Assembly (NCBI GenBank): GCA_900315585.1
Contig: OMZP01000009.1
Location: 35,125-99,124, forward strand
Direction of reading: 5' to 3'
Length of the DNA stretch: 64,000 nucleotides
Source: an uncultured Eubacteriales bacterium
GTDB lineage: Bacteria; Bacillota; Clostridia; Christensenellales; Aristaeellaceae
Below, piece after piece: positions 27,650 through 36,633 of the stretch. Under the pieces are notes generated by a model. That model searched no databases. It was not told the DNA's origin and saw only the letters and a list, made by a program, of their open reading frames with translations. The translations under genes were made by a program, and so were the position numbers. Positions within the stretch are counted from its first letter, which is position 1. Every line of letters begins with the position of its first letter.

Positions 27650-29572
27650 CTATCCCTCCGCCACGGCTTCGCTCAGTTCCTCCCACAGCTCGTACAGCCC
27701 GTCCAGCCTTTCCTGGGATTCCCGGTGCTCCCGGGCGACGCGGGTGGATTCCTCCGGGTTGGCGTACACCTCCGGCAGGCCCATCTGCGCCTCCAGGTCG
27801 GAGATCCGCTGCTCCGTGGCGGCGATGTCGGCCTCGGTCTGCTTCAATCTCTGTTGAAGGGCCTTCGCGCTCTCCTTCGCCAGCCGCGCCCGGCGCTTTT
27901 CCTTGTCCTGCTGGGTCTTCGTCATGCCGGAGAGGGCGGCTTCCTCCTCGCCGGCCTCCAGGATACGCTTTTTCTCCAGGTAGTCATCGTAGTTGCCCAG
28001 ATACTCCACCGCGCCCTCCGGGCTCATCTCGATGACCTTCGTGGCCACCTTGTTGATGAAGTAGCGGTCGTGGCTGACGGTGAGCAGCGTGCCCTCGAAG
28101 TCCTCCAGCGCGCCCTCCAGCACCTCCCGGCTGTCCATATCCAGGTGGTTCGTGGGCTCGTCCAGCAGCAGCAGGTTGTCCTGTTTCAGCATCAGCTTCG
28201 CCAGGGCCACGCGGCCGCGCTCACCGCCGGAGAGGGTGCCCACCGGCTGGAACACGTCGTCCCCGGTCAGCAGGAACAGCGCCAGCACGCCCCGCACACG
28301 GTCCATTTCCAGCCGCGGGAAGTCGTCCCAGATCTCGTTCAGCACGTCCTTCTCCGGGTGCAGCTGGGCCTGCTGCTGGTCGTAGTAGCCAAGGTCCACG
28401 TTGCTGCCGAAGGCCACCGTGCCCTGGTCCGCGGCCAGTTTGCCCGCGATGATGTTGAGCAGCGTGGACTTGCCCACGCCGTTGGGCCCGATGATGGCCA
28501 CCCGGTCCCCAGCCCGCAGGTGCAGGTTCAAATGCTCGAACAGCGTGCGCCCCTCGAAGCCCTTTTTCAGATCCTTCACCAGCAGCACGTCGTCGCCGGT
28601 GCGCCGCCTCGCCGTGAAGTTGAAGCGCACCTTCTGCTCGCTGACGGGCTTTTCCAGCCGCTCCAGCTTTTCCAATCGCTTCTCCCGGCTCTCGGCAGCC
28701 TTGATGGATTTCTCCCGGTTGTACATGCGATAGCGGGCGATGATGGCCTCCTGCCGGGCGATCTCCGCCTGTTGCAGCTTGTATTCCTTCAACTGCCTTT
28801 CCAGGTTGGCCTGCCGCTGCACGGCGAAGCGGTCGTAGTTGCCCGCGTACTGGGTGAGCCGCTTCATGGAGAGCTCGGCCATGCAGTCGCAGACGGAATT
28901 GAGGAAATAACGGTCGTGGCTGATGACCAGTACCGTGCCGCGATACTTCTTCAAGGTGTCCTCCAGCCACTGGGTGCTGGCCAGGTCCAGGTGGTTCGTG
29001 GGCTCGTCCAGCATCAGAAGGTCCGGCTGGGTGAGCAGCAGCCGCGCCAGGCACAGCCGGGTCTTTTCCCCGCCGGAGAGCAGGCTGGCGGGCTGCGTCT
29101 CCCGGCCCCGGGCGAAGCCCAGGCCCGCCAGCACGCCCTGGATGCGGCTGGGCCACTCGTAGCCGCCCGCGTCCTCAAAGCGGTCCGTCAGGCGGGAATA
29201 GGCGTTGGAGAGCTGGGCGAAGGCCTCCGGGTCGTCGTGCTTCTCGGCCATCTCCGCCTCCATCTGGCGAAGCCGCGCCTCCATCTGGCGCACCGGCTCG
29301 AACACCCGCTCCAGCTCCTGCTGGATGGTCAGCTCGCTCTGGATGTCCGCGTCCTGGGTCAGCATGCCCACGGTGGCCCCCTTCACCAGGGAGATCGTGC
29401 CGGAATCCGGCTCCATCGCGCCGCTGATCAGCTTGAACAGCGTGGACTTGCCGCTGCCGTTCACGCCCACCAGGCCCATGCGCTGGCCGGTTTGCAGCGT
29501 CAGGCACACGTCCTTTAAGACCTCGTTCATCACGAAGGCCTTGTTCACGTTTTGCAGGGTCAGAAGTATCAT
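27650..29572 (-). CDS. ABC-F family ATPase
   Basis: A 640-residue soluble protein with two ABC domains and no membrane helices: Walker A GVNGSGKST and GPNGVGKST, signatures LLSGGEKTRLCLARLL and LSGGERGRVALAKLML, and Walker B LMLDEPTNHLD and LLLDEPTNHLD. The inter-domain linker is present and a C-terminal coiled coil (about 545-640) is rich in Glu, Arg and Gln. ABC-F proteins bind the ribosomal E site and act in translation or antibiotic resistance; which sub-class this is cannot be judged. ATG 29572 has GAGGAA 7 nt upstream. Confidence 0.92.
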   Translation of the reverse strand: MILLTLQNVNKAFVMNEVLKDVCLTLQTGQRMGLVGVNGSGKSTLFKLISGAMEPDSGTISLVKGATVGMLTQDADIQSELTIQQELERVFEPVRQMEARLRQMEAEMAEKHDDPEAFAQLSNAYSRLTDRFEDAGGYEWPSRIQGVLAGLGFARGRETQPASLLSGGEKTRLCLARLLLTQPDLLMLDEPTNHLDLASTQWLEDTLKKYRGTVLVISHDRYFLNSVCDCMAELSMKRLTQYAGNYDRFAVQRQANLERQLKEYKLQQAEIARQEAIIARYRMYNREKSIKAAESREKRLEKLERLEKPVSEQKVRFNFTARRRTGDDVLLVKDLKKGFEGRTLFEHLNLHLRAGDRVAIIGPNGVGKSTLLNIIAGKLAADQGTVAFGSNVDLGYYDQQQAQLHPEKDVLNEIWDDFPRLEMDRVRGVLALFLLTGDDVFQPVGTLSGGERGRVALAKLMLKQDNLLLLDEPTNHLDMDSREVLEGALEDFEGTLLTVSHDRYFINKVATKVIEMSPEGAVEYLGNYDDYLEKKRILEAGEEEAALSGMTKTQQDKEKRRARLAKESAKALQQRLKQTEADIAATEQRISDLEAQMGLPEVYANPEESTRVAREHRESQERLDGLYELWEELSEAVAEG

Positions 29573-29626
29573 ACGGTATTCCTCATAAAGATGCTTCGCT
29601 GACATTCGGTATGGCGTTGCCGCGCG

Positions 29627-29651
29627 GTCATCCTGAGCGAAGCGAAGGATC
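29627..29651. repeat. REP-like unit TCATCCTGAGCGAAGCGAAG
   Basis: One copy of a unit also present at 32569-32643 (inverted pair), 34854-34872 (fragment) and 40312-40445 (three copies). Here it encodes the last codons and the stop of the minus-strand DUF3267 gene. Confidence 0.75.
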
Positions 29652-30212
29652 TTTCTTCATGATCGTCATGCGCACGCCGGTGTCCTGGATCAGGTAGTCG
29701 CCCCTGAGCCGGGAGAGATACCAGGCGGTGTAAATATCGCCCGCGGAGCCGGAGAGGTTGGAGATCTGCACGATCATCACCGGCCAGAACCATTCCGGCG
29801 GCAGTCGCCACAGGGCGATTTGCAGCGCCACGCCCCAGACCACCACCGGCGCCAGGGCCGTGATGATGTGGCTCTTTTTATCGAACCACACGGTGCTCCC
29901 GGCGTAGGCGTAGGGGAGCTGCAGGCCGTACTTCGGCGGCACGCCGGACAGCGCGAACATCACGACGCCGTGGGTCAGCTCGTGCAGCGGCACGTAGGCG
30001 ATCAGCGCCACGCCCAGCAGAAGCCAGCCGTACCACACGGAGTTGATGAGCCGCCAGCCCGGCCCCACCGGAACCAGGATCAGCCCCAGCGCCGCCGGTA
30101 CGATCACCAGCAAAACCGACAGGATCAGCATGGCCTTCATCTGCGCCCGGTTGCGCATGAAGTCCAGTCCCTTGACGCGGACATAGCCGGACGGTAGGGT
30201 TTTGTAGTTCAT
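29628..30212 (-). CDS. DUF3267 family integral membrane metalloprotease-like protein
   Basis: A 194-residue membrane protein with about four hydrophobic segments and the zincin-like motif HELTH (near residue 77), the mark of the DUF3267 family, proposed to be membrane proteases. No substrate is known. Start ATG follows GAGGAAACACATC. The last residues, KDPSLRSG and the stop, are encoded by a REP-like unit that also occurs in non-coding gaps of this window, so the natural C-terminus was probably replaced or extended by repeat insertion. Confidence 0.75.
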   Translation of the reverse strand: MNYKTLPSGYVRVKGLDFMRNRAQMKAMLILSVLLVIVPAALGLILVPVGPGWRLINSVWYGWLLLGVALIAYVPLHELTHGVVMFALSGVPPKYGLQLPYAYAGSTVWFDKKSHIITALAPVVVWGVALQIALWRLPPEWFWPVMIVQISNLSGSAGDIYTAWYLSRLRGDYLIQDTGVRMTIMKKDPSLRSG

Positions 30213-30240
30213 GATGTGTTTCCTCTGACAGGATGATTAG

Positions 30241-30378
30241 AGTGGTGAGTAGAATAATGAGGAATGAGGAGTGAGGAATGAGGAATTGATGTTGAAATCC
30301 TGGCGGATTTCTTGATTGAACAAATCCGTCAGGATTTGTACCGCCATTCCTCATTCCTCATTCCTAATTCCTAATTCA
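30241..30378. repeat. Heptad-arm inverted-repeat element H5
   Basis: Left arm with GAGGAAT-type units (30246-30286), right arm ATTCCTC-type units (30344-30378), and two inner dyads built on AAATCC and GGATTT, as in H1 and H10. Confidence 0.75.
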
Positions 30379-30399
30379 GGTATTCCATAGTTCACTCAA

Positions 30400-31260
30400 T
30401 CAACGGTTTTGCCATCTTCCGCTGGCTCCGCAGGGCAGCACGCCGCCCTCGGTGACGGGGAGCACGATCTCGTCGGCGGAAACGCTGCCGCCGCGGGTCT
30501 TCGCCACGGTCATCGTCAGCATGTTGTTCAGCACCGCGGGCTGGAGCCCCGTGGTGTAGCTGTTGATCAGCATGAACAGCGCGTCCTCGGCCAGCACCTT
30601 CTCGCAGGCGCTCACCAGGCCGTACAGCTCGTTTTCCAGCTTCCAGACCTCGCCGCCGGGGCCGCGGCCGTAGCTGGGCGGGTCCATCAGGATGCCCTCG
30701 TAGGTATTCCCGCGGCGGGCCTCCCGCTGCACGAATTTCAGCGCGTCGTCGATGATCCAGCGCACGCTCGTCTCGTCGATCTCGCACAGCCGCCGGTTCT
30801 CCCCGGCCCACTGCACCATGCCCTTGGCCGCGTCCACGTGGGTCACTTTCGCCCCGGCCAGCGCGCAGGCGCAGGTGGCCCCGCCGGTGTAGCCGAACAG
30901 GTTCAGCACCCGGACCGGGCGACGGGCGCTGCGGATCAGCCCCGCCATCCAGTCCCAGTTCACGGCCTGCTCCGGGAACAGGCCCGTGTGCTTGAAGCCG
31001 GTGGGGCGCACGTAGAACTGCAAATCGCCGTAGCGCACCGTCCAACGCTCCGGCAGCTTCTTAAAGAATTCCCACTCGCCGCCGCCCTTGGCGCTTCGGT
31101 GGTACCAGGCGTCGGCCTGCTCCCACAGCTTCGGGCTCTGCTTCGGCCAGATGGCCTGGGGGTCCGGGCGGCGCAGGATCACGTCGTCCCACCGCTCCAG
31201 CTTTTCGCCGTCGCCGGTGTCGATCACTTCATAGTCCTTCCAATCGGACGCGATATACAT
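30400..31260 (-). CDS. Class I SAM-dependent methyltransferase (RlmI-like)
   Basis: A 286-residue Rossmann methyltransferase with the SAM site VLNLFGYTGGATCACALAGA, the acidic ribose-binding region THVDAAKG, and the catalytic-loop motif DPPSYG. These match 23S rRNA cytosine-C5 methyltransferases of the RlmI class, though the N-terminal PUA domain is missing, so the RNA target is uncertain. ATG 31260 follows GAGGTGTTTGCC; the longer frame has no ribosome site. It is the first of three leftward genes (methyltransferase, DUF3267, ABC-F) separated by repeats. Confidence 0.82.
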   Translation of the reverse strand: MYIASDWKDYEVIDTGDGEKLERWDDVILRRPDPQAIWPKQSPKLWEQADAWYHRSAKGGGEWEFFKKLPERWTVRYGDLQFYVRPTGFKHTGLFPEQAVNWDWMAGLIRSARRPVRVLNLFGYTGGATCACALAGAKVTHVDAAKGMVQWAGENRRLCEIDETSVRWIIDDALKFVQREARRGNTYEGILMDPPSYGRGPGGEVWKLENELYGLVSACEKVLAEDALFMLINSYTTGLQPAVLNNMLTMTVAKTRGGSVSADEIVLPVTEGGVLPCGASGRWQNR

Positions 31261-31339
31261 GGCAAACACCTCACTAAACACCATTATAAAGCATTTCCGG
31301 CGGCCCTTCAATCAACTTTGTATAAATTCAACCTCTCCT

Positions 31340-31378
31340 TGCAACCTTTTCAACCTTTGGATTGTATTATAGGTGAAG
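31340..31378 (+). promoter_or_regulatory. Predicted ECF-type promoter of the second sigma operon
   Basis: TGCAACCT (31340-31347), 19 bases, then TTATAGGTGAAG (31367-31378), the same blocks and spacing as at 16279. ATG lies 28 bases further on. Confidence 0.7.
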
Positions 31379-31406
31379 GGACCTTCAACGAAAGGCATGT
31401 GAGCAA

Positions 31407-31892
31407 ATGAGACGACCCGTTGCCCATCTGGCGGAGCGACTTGGTGACAGCCTGTACCGGGCGGCCTTCGCCGTCTGCCGGAACCCCCAGGACGCGGAGG
31501 ATGTGGTTCAGGAGACGTTCCTGGCCTATTTCAGGAGCGACAAGGAGTTTGAATCCGACGAACACATCCGCGCGTGGCTGATCCGAGTGGCGGTGAACAA
31601 GGCCAAGAACGCCACGGTCTGCTTCTGGCGGCGCAATCGCCGCAGCCTGGAGGACTATATGGAATCGCTGACCTTTGAGGATGCCGGCGACCGCGACCTG
31701 ATGGACGCGGTGCTTCGCCTGCCGGAGCGATACCGTATCGTCCTGCACCTGTTTTATTATGAGGATTATTCCATCAGGGAGATCGCGGAGCTGCTGAACC
31801 TGGGCGAGGGCGCGGTGAAGAGCCGCCTCAGCCGGGGACGGCAGCAGCTTCGCAGGACATTGACGGAGGAGTGGGACGATGAGCAATCGTGA
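31407..31892 (+). CDS. ECF-type RNA polymerase sigma factor
   Basis: A 161-residue sigma factor with region 2 (NPQDAEDVVQETFLAYF) and region 4 (YYEDYSIREIAELLNLGEG followed by AVKSRLSRGRQQLRR). It resembles SigV/SigW-type factors of Firmicutes. Its 3' end overlaps the partner gene by 14 nt. It has the same promoter architecture as the other ECF gene at 16344, raising the possibility of cross-regulation. The two sigma proteins differ clearly in sequence, so this is not a recent duplication. Confidence 0.9.
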   Translation: MRRPVAHLAERLGDSLYRAAFAVCRNPQDAEDVVQETFLAYFRSDKEFESDEHIRAWLIRVAVNKAKNATVCFWRRNRRSLEDYMESLTFEDAGDRDLMDAVLRLPERYRIVLHLFYYEDYSIREIAELLNLGEGAVKSRLSRGRQQLRRTLTEEWDDEQS

Positions 31893-32553
31893 AAGGTACA
31901 AGCGGGCGTTTCAGGCGCTGCATGCCGACAACAAGGATTGGTTGGAGGCAGTGAACATGGATATGAATACAGAAAGACAGCATACGAGGTATTCTTTTTC
32001 CCGCCGGGCGGCGGTGGCCGTGATGATCGCGGTGCTGCTGGTGGGCTCCCTGACGGCGGCCTATGCCGCGGACCTGGGCGGCTTCAGGCGGATGATCACG
32101 CTGTGGGTGCGCGGACAGGCGACGGACGCTCAGGTGGAGTTCTACACGGGCGAGGACGGCGGCGCGGACGTGGCCTACACCGCGGACGGCGACGAGGCGG
32201 GCACGCCCGCCCCCGCCAGCTATGTGGTCACCTGGAAGGACGAAAACGGCGAGGCGCACGAGATGGCGGGCGGCGGCGTGGCCCTGGAGCCCGACGGCAG
32301 CGAGCGCCCGCTGACCATGGATGAGTACCTGGAGCACCTGTCGGGCGCCGGGGCGGAGCAGCTGGAGACCACCGAGGACGGCCGCGTGATGCTCTATTGG
32401 TACGACCAGGCCGAGGACATCACGGACCGGTTCGAGGACGGCGTGTGCCGCCTCACCCTGACCCACGGGGAGGAGACGATGTACTTTACCGTCACGGACG
32501 CGGGCGACGGGGCCTACAACGTCAGCGCCGCCTCCGACGGCTACGTGGATTGA
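31879..32553 (+). CDS. Membrane protein cotranscribed with ECF sigma (probable anti-sigma factor)
   Basis: A 224-residue protein. The N-terminal MSNRERYKRAFQALHAD segment is typical of short cytosolic anti-sigma domains in Clostridia; one transmembrane helix spans about 43-63 and is followed by an acidic extracellular domain. The overlap with the sigma gene and the topology support a sigma-binding sensor. It is about half the length of its counterpart at 16817, and the outer domains are not obviously related. Confidence 0.72.
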   Translation: MSNRERYKRAFQALHADNKDWLEAVNMDMNTERQHTRYSFSRRAAVAVMIAVLLVGSLTAAYAADLGGFRRMITLWVRGQATDAQVEFYTGEDGGADVAYTADGDEAGTPAPASYVVTWKDENGEAHEMAGGGVALEPDGSERPLTMDEYLEHLSGAGAEQLETTEDGRVMLYWYDQAEDITDRFEDGVCRLTLTHGEETMYFTVTDAGDGAYNVSAASDGYVD

Positions 32554-32902
32554 TGGATCGACACTGATATGCACAGATTCTTCGCTTCGCTCAGAATGAC
32601 AACCCGGAGCAGACGTGTCATCCTGAGCGCAGCGAAGGATCTGTGCATTGCGGTTACAAGCGGCATTCGGTGTGAGGATGCTGCACGGCTGTAGGGGCGG
32701 CGTTGCGCCGCCCGTTTTTCGTGTGGCTCCATGATACCGAAAGACGGGATTGCGACTTGCCGCCGCTGATGCGCTCACTTTTTTGGCTTTCAGACCGCCT
32801 GTTTATCCTTTTGCCGCCATAAAAATTCCTTACAGGGGTAGATTGTTAAGAAATTATGTGTTATAATTGATTATCAAACAGATTCAACGACGGAGGACGC
32901 GC
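32554..32902. repeat. Gap with REP-like inverted pair and terminator hairpin
   Basis: GATTCTTCGCTTCGCTCAG and CTGAGCGCAGCGAAGGATC with flanking TGCACA/TGTGCA form a large dyad (32569-32648). A second hairpin, AGGGGCGGCGTTGCGCCGCC followed by CGTTTTTC (32694-32720), is a good terminator for the ECF operon. A TATAAT box (32862-32867) before nadD lacks a clear -35. Confidence 0.7.
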
Positions 32903-34063
32903 ATGAAGGCTGGTATCCTGGGAGGCACTCTCGACCCGATCCACAACGGGCACATTGAAATCGCGCTGAAGGCGATGGACGTGCTGGGGCTGGACGGCGT
33001 CGCGCTGATGCCCGCCGGGGACCCGCCCCACAAGCGCCGCGTGACCGACAAAGCTGACCGGCTGCAAATGGCCCGGCTGGCCGCCGAGACCCATCCGGGG
33101 CTCTGCGCCAGCGACGTGGAGATCAAGCGGGAGGGCCGCACCTACACCGTGGACACCCTCACGGCCCTGTCCGTGGAGCGCCCGGACGTGGAGTGGACCT
33201 ACATCATCGGCGCGGACACCCTGAACACGCTGGACAGCTGGCGGGAGTTTCCCCGGGTGGCGCGGCTGTGCGCCTTCGCGGTGATCAATCGCCCCGGCTG
33301 CGACGTGGAGCTGGCCCGGATGAAGGCCCAGGCCGTCACCGCCTGCTACGGCACGAAGGTCACCATGCTGCCCGTCAGCGGCCCGGCCCTCTCCTCCACC
33401 AGGATTCGCCAGCAGGTGGCGGCGGGGGAGGATATCGCGCCCTATGTGCCAAGGAACGTGGCCGATTACATCCGGGAGAAGGGGCTCTACCTCTGCGACT
33501 ACAGCGAGGCGCAGATCCTGGACAAGCTCCGGGACATGATCACCTTCCGGCGCTACACCCACACCCTGGGCGTGGCCGACACGGCCGAACGCCTCGCGCC
33601 GAGCTGCGGCGTGGACCCCAAGCGGGCGCGGCTGGCAGGGCTCTTGCACGACTGCGCGAAGTCCATGCCCCTGGAGGAGATGCGGAAGCTGGTCATGGAA
33701 AACCTGCCGGACTGGGACGAGGCGGAGCTTGAGACCCGGCAGATCCTCCACGCCCCCGCCGGGATGATTCTGGCGCGGGACATGTTCGGCGTGCGGGACG
33801 GGCAAATATTGAGCGCCATCCGCAAGCACACCGTGGGGGCGGGGGACATGTCGCCCATGGATGCCCTCATCTACGTGTCGGACTTCATCGAGCCCGGGCG
33901 CGAACCCTTCCCGGGACTGGAAAAGGCGAGAAGGCTGGCGGAAAAGGACATCTACCGGGCCATGCTCTGCTGCGCGGAGCTGACGGCCAAGCACCTGAGA
34001 TCGCGGGGGCAGGACATCCATCCCCGCACGCTGAACCTGATCAGCGCGTTTTCACCGGAATAG
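32903..34063 (+). CDS. nadD: NadD-YqeK fusion: nicotinate-nucleotide adenylyltransferase plus HD-domain hydrolase
   Basis: A 386-residue two-domain protein. Residues 1-190 are NadD, which adenylates nicotinate mononucleotide in NAD synthesis: GGTLDPIHNGH (nucleotidyltransferase motif) and SSTRIRQ are intact. Residues about 195-386 are a YqeK-type HD hydrolase (Ap4A symmetric hydrolase family) with RYTHTLGVADTA, LLHDCAKSM and the AIRKHT histidine. In Bacillus these are separate adjacent genes; here the frame runs through without a break. GGAGG lies 6 nt before ATG. rsfS follows, preserving the usual nadD-yqeK-rsfS order. Confidence 0.92.
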   Translation: MKAGILGGTLDPIHNGHIEIALKAMDVLGLDGVALMPAGDPPHKRRVTDKADRLQMARLAAETHPGLCASDVEIKREGRTYTVDTLTALSVERPDVEWTYIIGADTLNTLDSWREFPRVARLCAFAVINRPGCDVELARMKAQAVTACYGTKVTMLPVSGPALSSTRIRQQVAAGEDIAPYVPRNVADYIREKGLYLCDYSEAQILDKLRDMITFRRYTHTLGVADTAERLAPSCGVDPKRARLAGLLHDCAKSMPLEEMRKLVMENLPDWDEAELETRQILHAPAGMILARDMFGVRDGQILSAIRKHTVGAGDMSPMDALIYVSDFIEPGREPFPGLEKARRLAEKDIYRAMLCCAELTAKHLRSRGQDIHPRTLNLISAFSPE

Positions 34064-34099
34064 ACACACACCCACACCCATCAAAGGAGGCGCACACGC

Positions 34100-34453
34100 A
34101 TGATGGAACCCAAGGCATTGGCGAGCAGGATTGCCGAGATTCTGGACAACAAGGGCGCGACCGACATACAGATCCTGGAGGTGGGCCATATGACCTCCAT
34201 CACCGACTTCTTCGTGGTGGCCAGCGGCCGCAACGTGCAGTCGGTGCACACCCTGGCCGAGGATTTGGAGGAGCACCTGGCGGAGGAGGGCATCGAGCCC
34301 CGCCGCAAGGAGGGCAAGAACGGCGCGCGCTGGATCGTGCTGGACTACGCCCACGTGATCGTGCACATCTTCCACCCGGAGGAGCGCCAGTATTACAACA
34401 TCGAGCGCCTCTGGCAGGACGGCACCAACCAGGAGCCGTTCCCGGAGACCTGA
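34100..34453 (+). CDS. rsfS: Ribosomal silencing factor RsfS
   Basis: A 117-residue RsfS/Iojap protein that binds ribosomal protein uL14 and blocks subunit joining when nutrients are scarce. The family blocks ITDFFVVASG, ARWIVLDYAHVIVHIF and YYNIERLW are intact, and length is typical. AAAGGAGG precedes the double ATG (34100 or 34103). It lies 36 nt after the NadD-YqeK fusion, the conserved context. Confidence 0.95.
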   Translation: MMEPKALASRIAEILDNKGATDIQILEVGHMTSITDFFVVASGRNVQSVHTLAEDLEEHLAEEGIEPRRKEGKNGARWIVLDYAHVIVHIFHPEERQYYNIERLWQDGTNQEPFPET

Positions 34454-34492
34454 ACGGGTGGAAAGCGGAGCATTACTAAACGCAGAATTAAC

Positions 34493-34521
34493 TTGCGATA
34501 ACCGCATCAAAAGGTTATAAT
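34493..34521 (+). promoter_or_regulatory. Promoter of the tyrosine T-box leader
   Basis: TTGCGA (34493-34498), 17-base spacer, TATAAT (34516-34521), with the T-box RNA beginning a few bases downstream. Confidence 0.75.
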
Positions 34522-34527
34522 CTGATT

Positions 34528-34797
34528 AACGCGATGAAGGAGACAAGTAGGTCGTTCCATGCGCACAAAGAGAGCCGCCGGGGGCTGCGAGGCGGTTGCG
34601 CGGGCCGATCGAATACACTCCCGAGCGGCGCGCTGAAAACCCGAAGGGGCGATTAGGCGGCGACGGGCGCGCCCGATACAGCGCGTGGGACTGTGAAGGT
34701 CCCTCTGAGGGCGCCCGCCGTGAGGCGACGCCAAATAGAGGTGGTACCACGGGTTTTCATCCCGTCCTCTGCGTTTGCGGGGGACGGGGTTTTTGTT
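34528..34797 (+). promoter_or_regulatory. T-box riboswitch, predicted tyrosine (UAC) specifier
   Basis: Stem I shows the K-turn GCGATGA...CGAGC, a 4-bp GGAG/CTCC helix, an AGTA S-turn strand and the opposite GAATACA strand, which puts codon UAC (34614-34616) in the specifier loop followed by A. An AGAGAG bulge and GGCTGCGAGG distal loop follow. The T-box AGAGGTGGTACCACGGG (34737-34753) contains TGGT for the tRNA acceptor end. The terminator pairs CCCGTCC (34761) with GGACGGG (34782), then TTTTT. Uncharged tRNA-Tyr should switch on the downstream CoA ligase. The codon register is by my own folding. Confidence 0.85.
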
Positions 34798-34911
34798 GGG
34801 ATTCCTGGTCCACGTCGGCAATATGCCCGGAATGAGAGGCACTGTCTGCCATTCTGAGCGAAGCGAAGCATCCGAAACGAAAGATTACTATGAAACTGGA
34901 GGCCGAAGATC

Positions 34912-36546
34912 ATGCCAATTACCGAGATCCTTGAAAAAAACGCCAGAAAGTACGGCTCTGAGATCGCGCTGGTGGAGATCAACCCGGAGGTGCGCGAGGA
35001 TCGCCGGGTCACCTGGAAGGAGTACGAGCTGATCGAGCACGGCGCTTCCGAGGAGTTCCGCCGGGAGATCACCTGGGGCGTGTTCAACGAGAAGGCTAAC
35101 CGCTGCGCCAACCTGCTCATGAGCCGCGGCATCAAGAAGGGCGACAAGGTGGCAATCCTGCTGATGAACTGCCTGGAGTGGCTGCCGCTGTACTTCGGCA
35201 TCCTCAAGACCGGCGCGCTGGTGGTGCCCATGAACTACCGCTATTCCGCGGACGAGATCCAGTATTGCGCGGACCTGGCGGACGTGGACGCCATGTTCTT
35301 CGGGCCGGAGTTCATCGGCCGCGTGGAGGAGAGCATCGACGCGATGCCCCGGGTGAAGCTGCTGTTCTACGTGGGCGACAACTGCCCGACCTTCGCCGAG
35401 AACTACCTGCACCTGGCGGCGAACCAGCCCAGCTCCACGCCCAACGTGGACCTGGAGGACGAGGACGACGCGGCCATCTACTTCTCCTCCGGCACCACCG
35501 GCTTCCCCAAGGCCATCCTGCACAACCACGAGAGCCTGATGCACGCCTGCAAGACCGAGCAGAAGCACCACGGCCAGACCCACAAGGACGTGTTCCTGTG
35601 CATCCCGCCGCTGTACCACACCGGCGCGAAGATGCACTGGTTCGGCTCCTTCCTGGTGGGCGGCAAGGCGGTGCTGCTGAAGGGCGTGAAGCCGCTGACC
35701 ATCATCAAGACCGCCGCCGAAGAGAAGTGCTCCATCGTGTGGCTGCTGGTGCCCTGGGCCCAGGACATCCTGGACGCCATCGACCGGGGCGAGATCAACC
35801 TGGAGGACTACGACCTGTCCGCCTGGCGGCTGATGCACATCGGCGCGCAGCCCGTGCCCAGGAGCCTCATCAAGCGGTGGAAGGAGAAGTTCCCGAACCA
35901 CCAGTACGACACCAACTACGGCCTGTCCGAATCCATCGGCCCCGGCTGCGTCCATCTGGGCGTGGAGAACATCGACAAGGTGGGGGCCATCGGTATTCCC
36001 GGCTACGGCTGGCAGGCGCGCATCATCGACGAGCAGGGCAACGACGTGCCCCAGGGCGAGGTGGGCGAGCTGGCTGTGATGGGCCCCGGCGTCATGACCT
36101 GCTACTACAAGGACCCCAAGGCCACCGCCGAGGTGCTCCACGACGGTTGGCTGTGGACCGGCGACATGGCCATGCGGGATGAGGAGGGCTTCATCTACCT
36201 GGTGGACCGCAAGAAGGATGTCATCATCACCGGCGGCGAGAACCTGTATCCGGTGCAGATCGAGGACTTCCTCCGCGCCCACGACGCCATCAAGGATGTG
36301 GCCGTCATCGGCCTGCCGCATCCCCGTCTGGGCGAGATCGCCGCGGCCATCATCGAACTCAAGCCCGGCGCCACCGCCACCGAGGAGGACATCGAGAAGT
36401 TCTGCCAGGCGCTGCCCCGCTACAAGCGGCCCCGGAAGATCATCTTTGCCACCGTGCCCCGCAACCCCACCGGCAAGATCGAAAAGCCCAAGCTGCGGGA
36501 GATCTACGGCGCGAAGCAGCTGGTAGCCGAGCAGGTCGGACGTTAA
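34912..36546 (+). CDS. AMP-forming acyl-CoA ligase under T-box control
   Basis: A 544-residue ANL-superfamily ligase that activates a carboxylic acid to acyl-AMP and then acyl-CoA. Motifs: P-loop FSSGTTGFPK (about 191-200), YGLSES, GWLWTGDMA, DRKKDVIITGGENLYP and the C-terminal catalytic Lys in NPTGKIEK. The substrate is not evident from sequence; the T-box with a Tyr specifier directly upstream suggests an aryl acid such as 4-hydroxyphenylacetate. The start is preceded by CTGGAGGCCGAAGATC. The PaaK-type gene begins 87 nt downstream with no terminator between. Confidence 0.9.
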   Translation: MPITEILEKNARKYGSEIALVEINPEVREDRRVTWKEYELIEHGASEEFRREITWGVFNEKANRCANLLMSRGIKKGDKVAILLMNCLEWLPLYFGILKTGALVVPMNYRYSADEIQYCADLADVDAMFFGPEFIGRVEESIDAMPRVKLLFYVGDNCPTFAENYLHLAANQPSSTPNVDLEDEDDAAIYFSSGTTGFPKAILHNHESLMHACKTEQKHHGQTHKDVFLCIPPLYHTGAKMHWFGSFLVGGKAVLLKGVKPLTIIKTAAEEKCSIVWLLVPWAQDILDAIDRGEINLEDYDLSAWRLMHIGAQPVPRSLIKRWKEKFPNHQYDTNYGLSESIGPGCVHLGVENIDKVGAIGIPGYGWQARIIDEQGNDVPQGEVGELAVMGPGVMTCYYKDPKATAEVLHDGWLWTGDMAMRDEEGFIYLVDRKKDVIITGGENLYPVQIEDFLRAHDAIKDVAVIGLPHPRLGEIAAAIIELKPGATATEEDIEKFCQALPRYKRPRKIIFATVPRNPTGKIEKPKLREIYGAKQLVAEQVGR

Positions 36547-36633
36547 AGTGTTAACAAACAAAACACTATACAAATTGTAGTAATTGTGTTAAAATACACT
36601 CGCTCAGAGACTAGCGAAAGGGTTTGATTGGAT

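Noticed and set aside
36547..36633. Separate promoter for paaK
   Set aside because: AT-rich with TAAAAT-like boxes, but no -35/-10 pair with 16-18 spacing; cotranscription from the T-box promoter is simpler.
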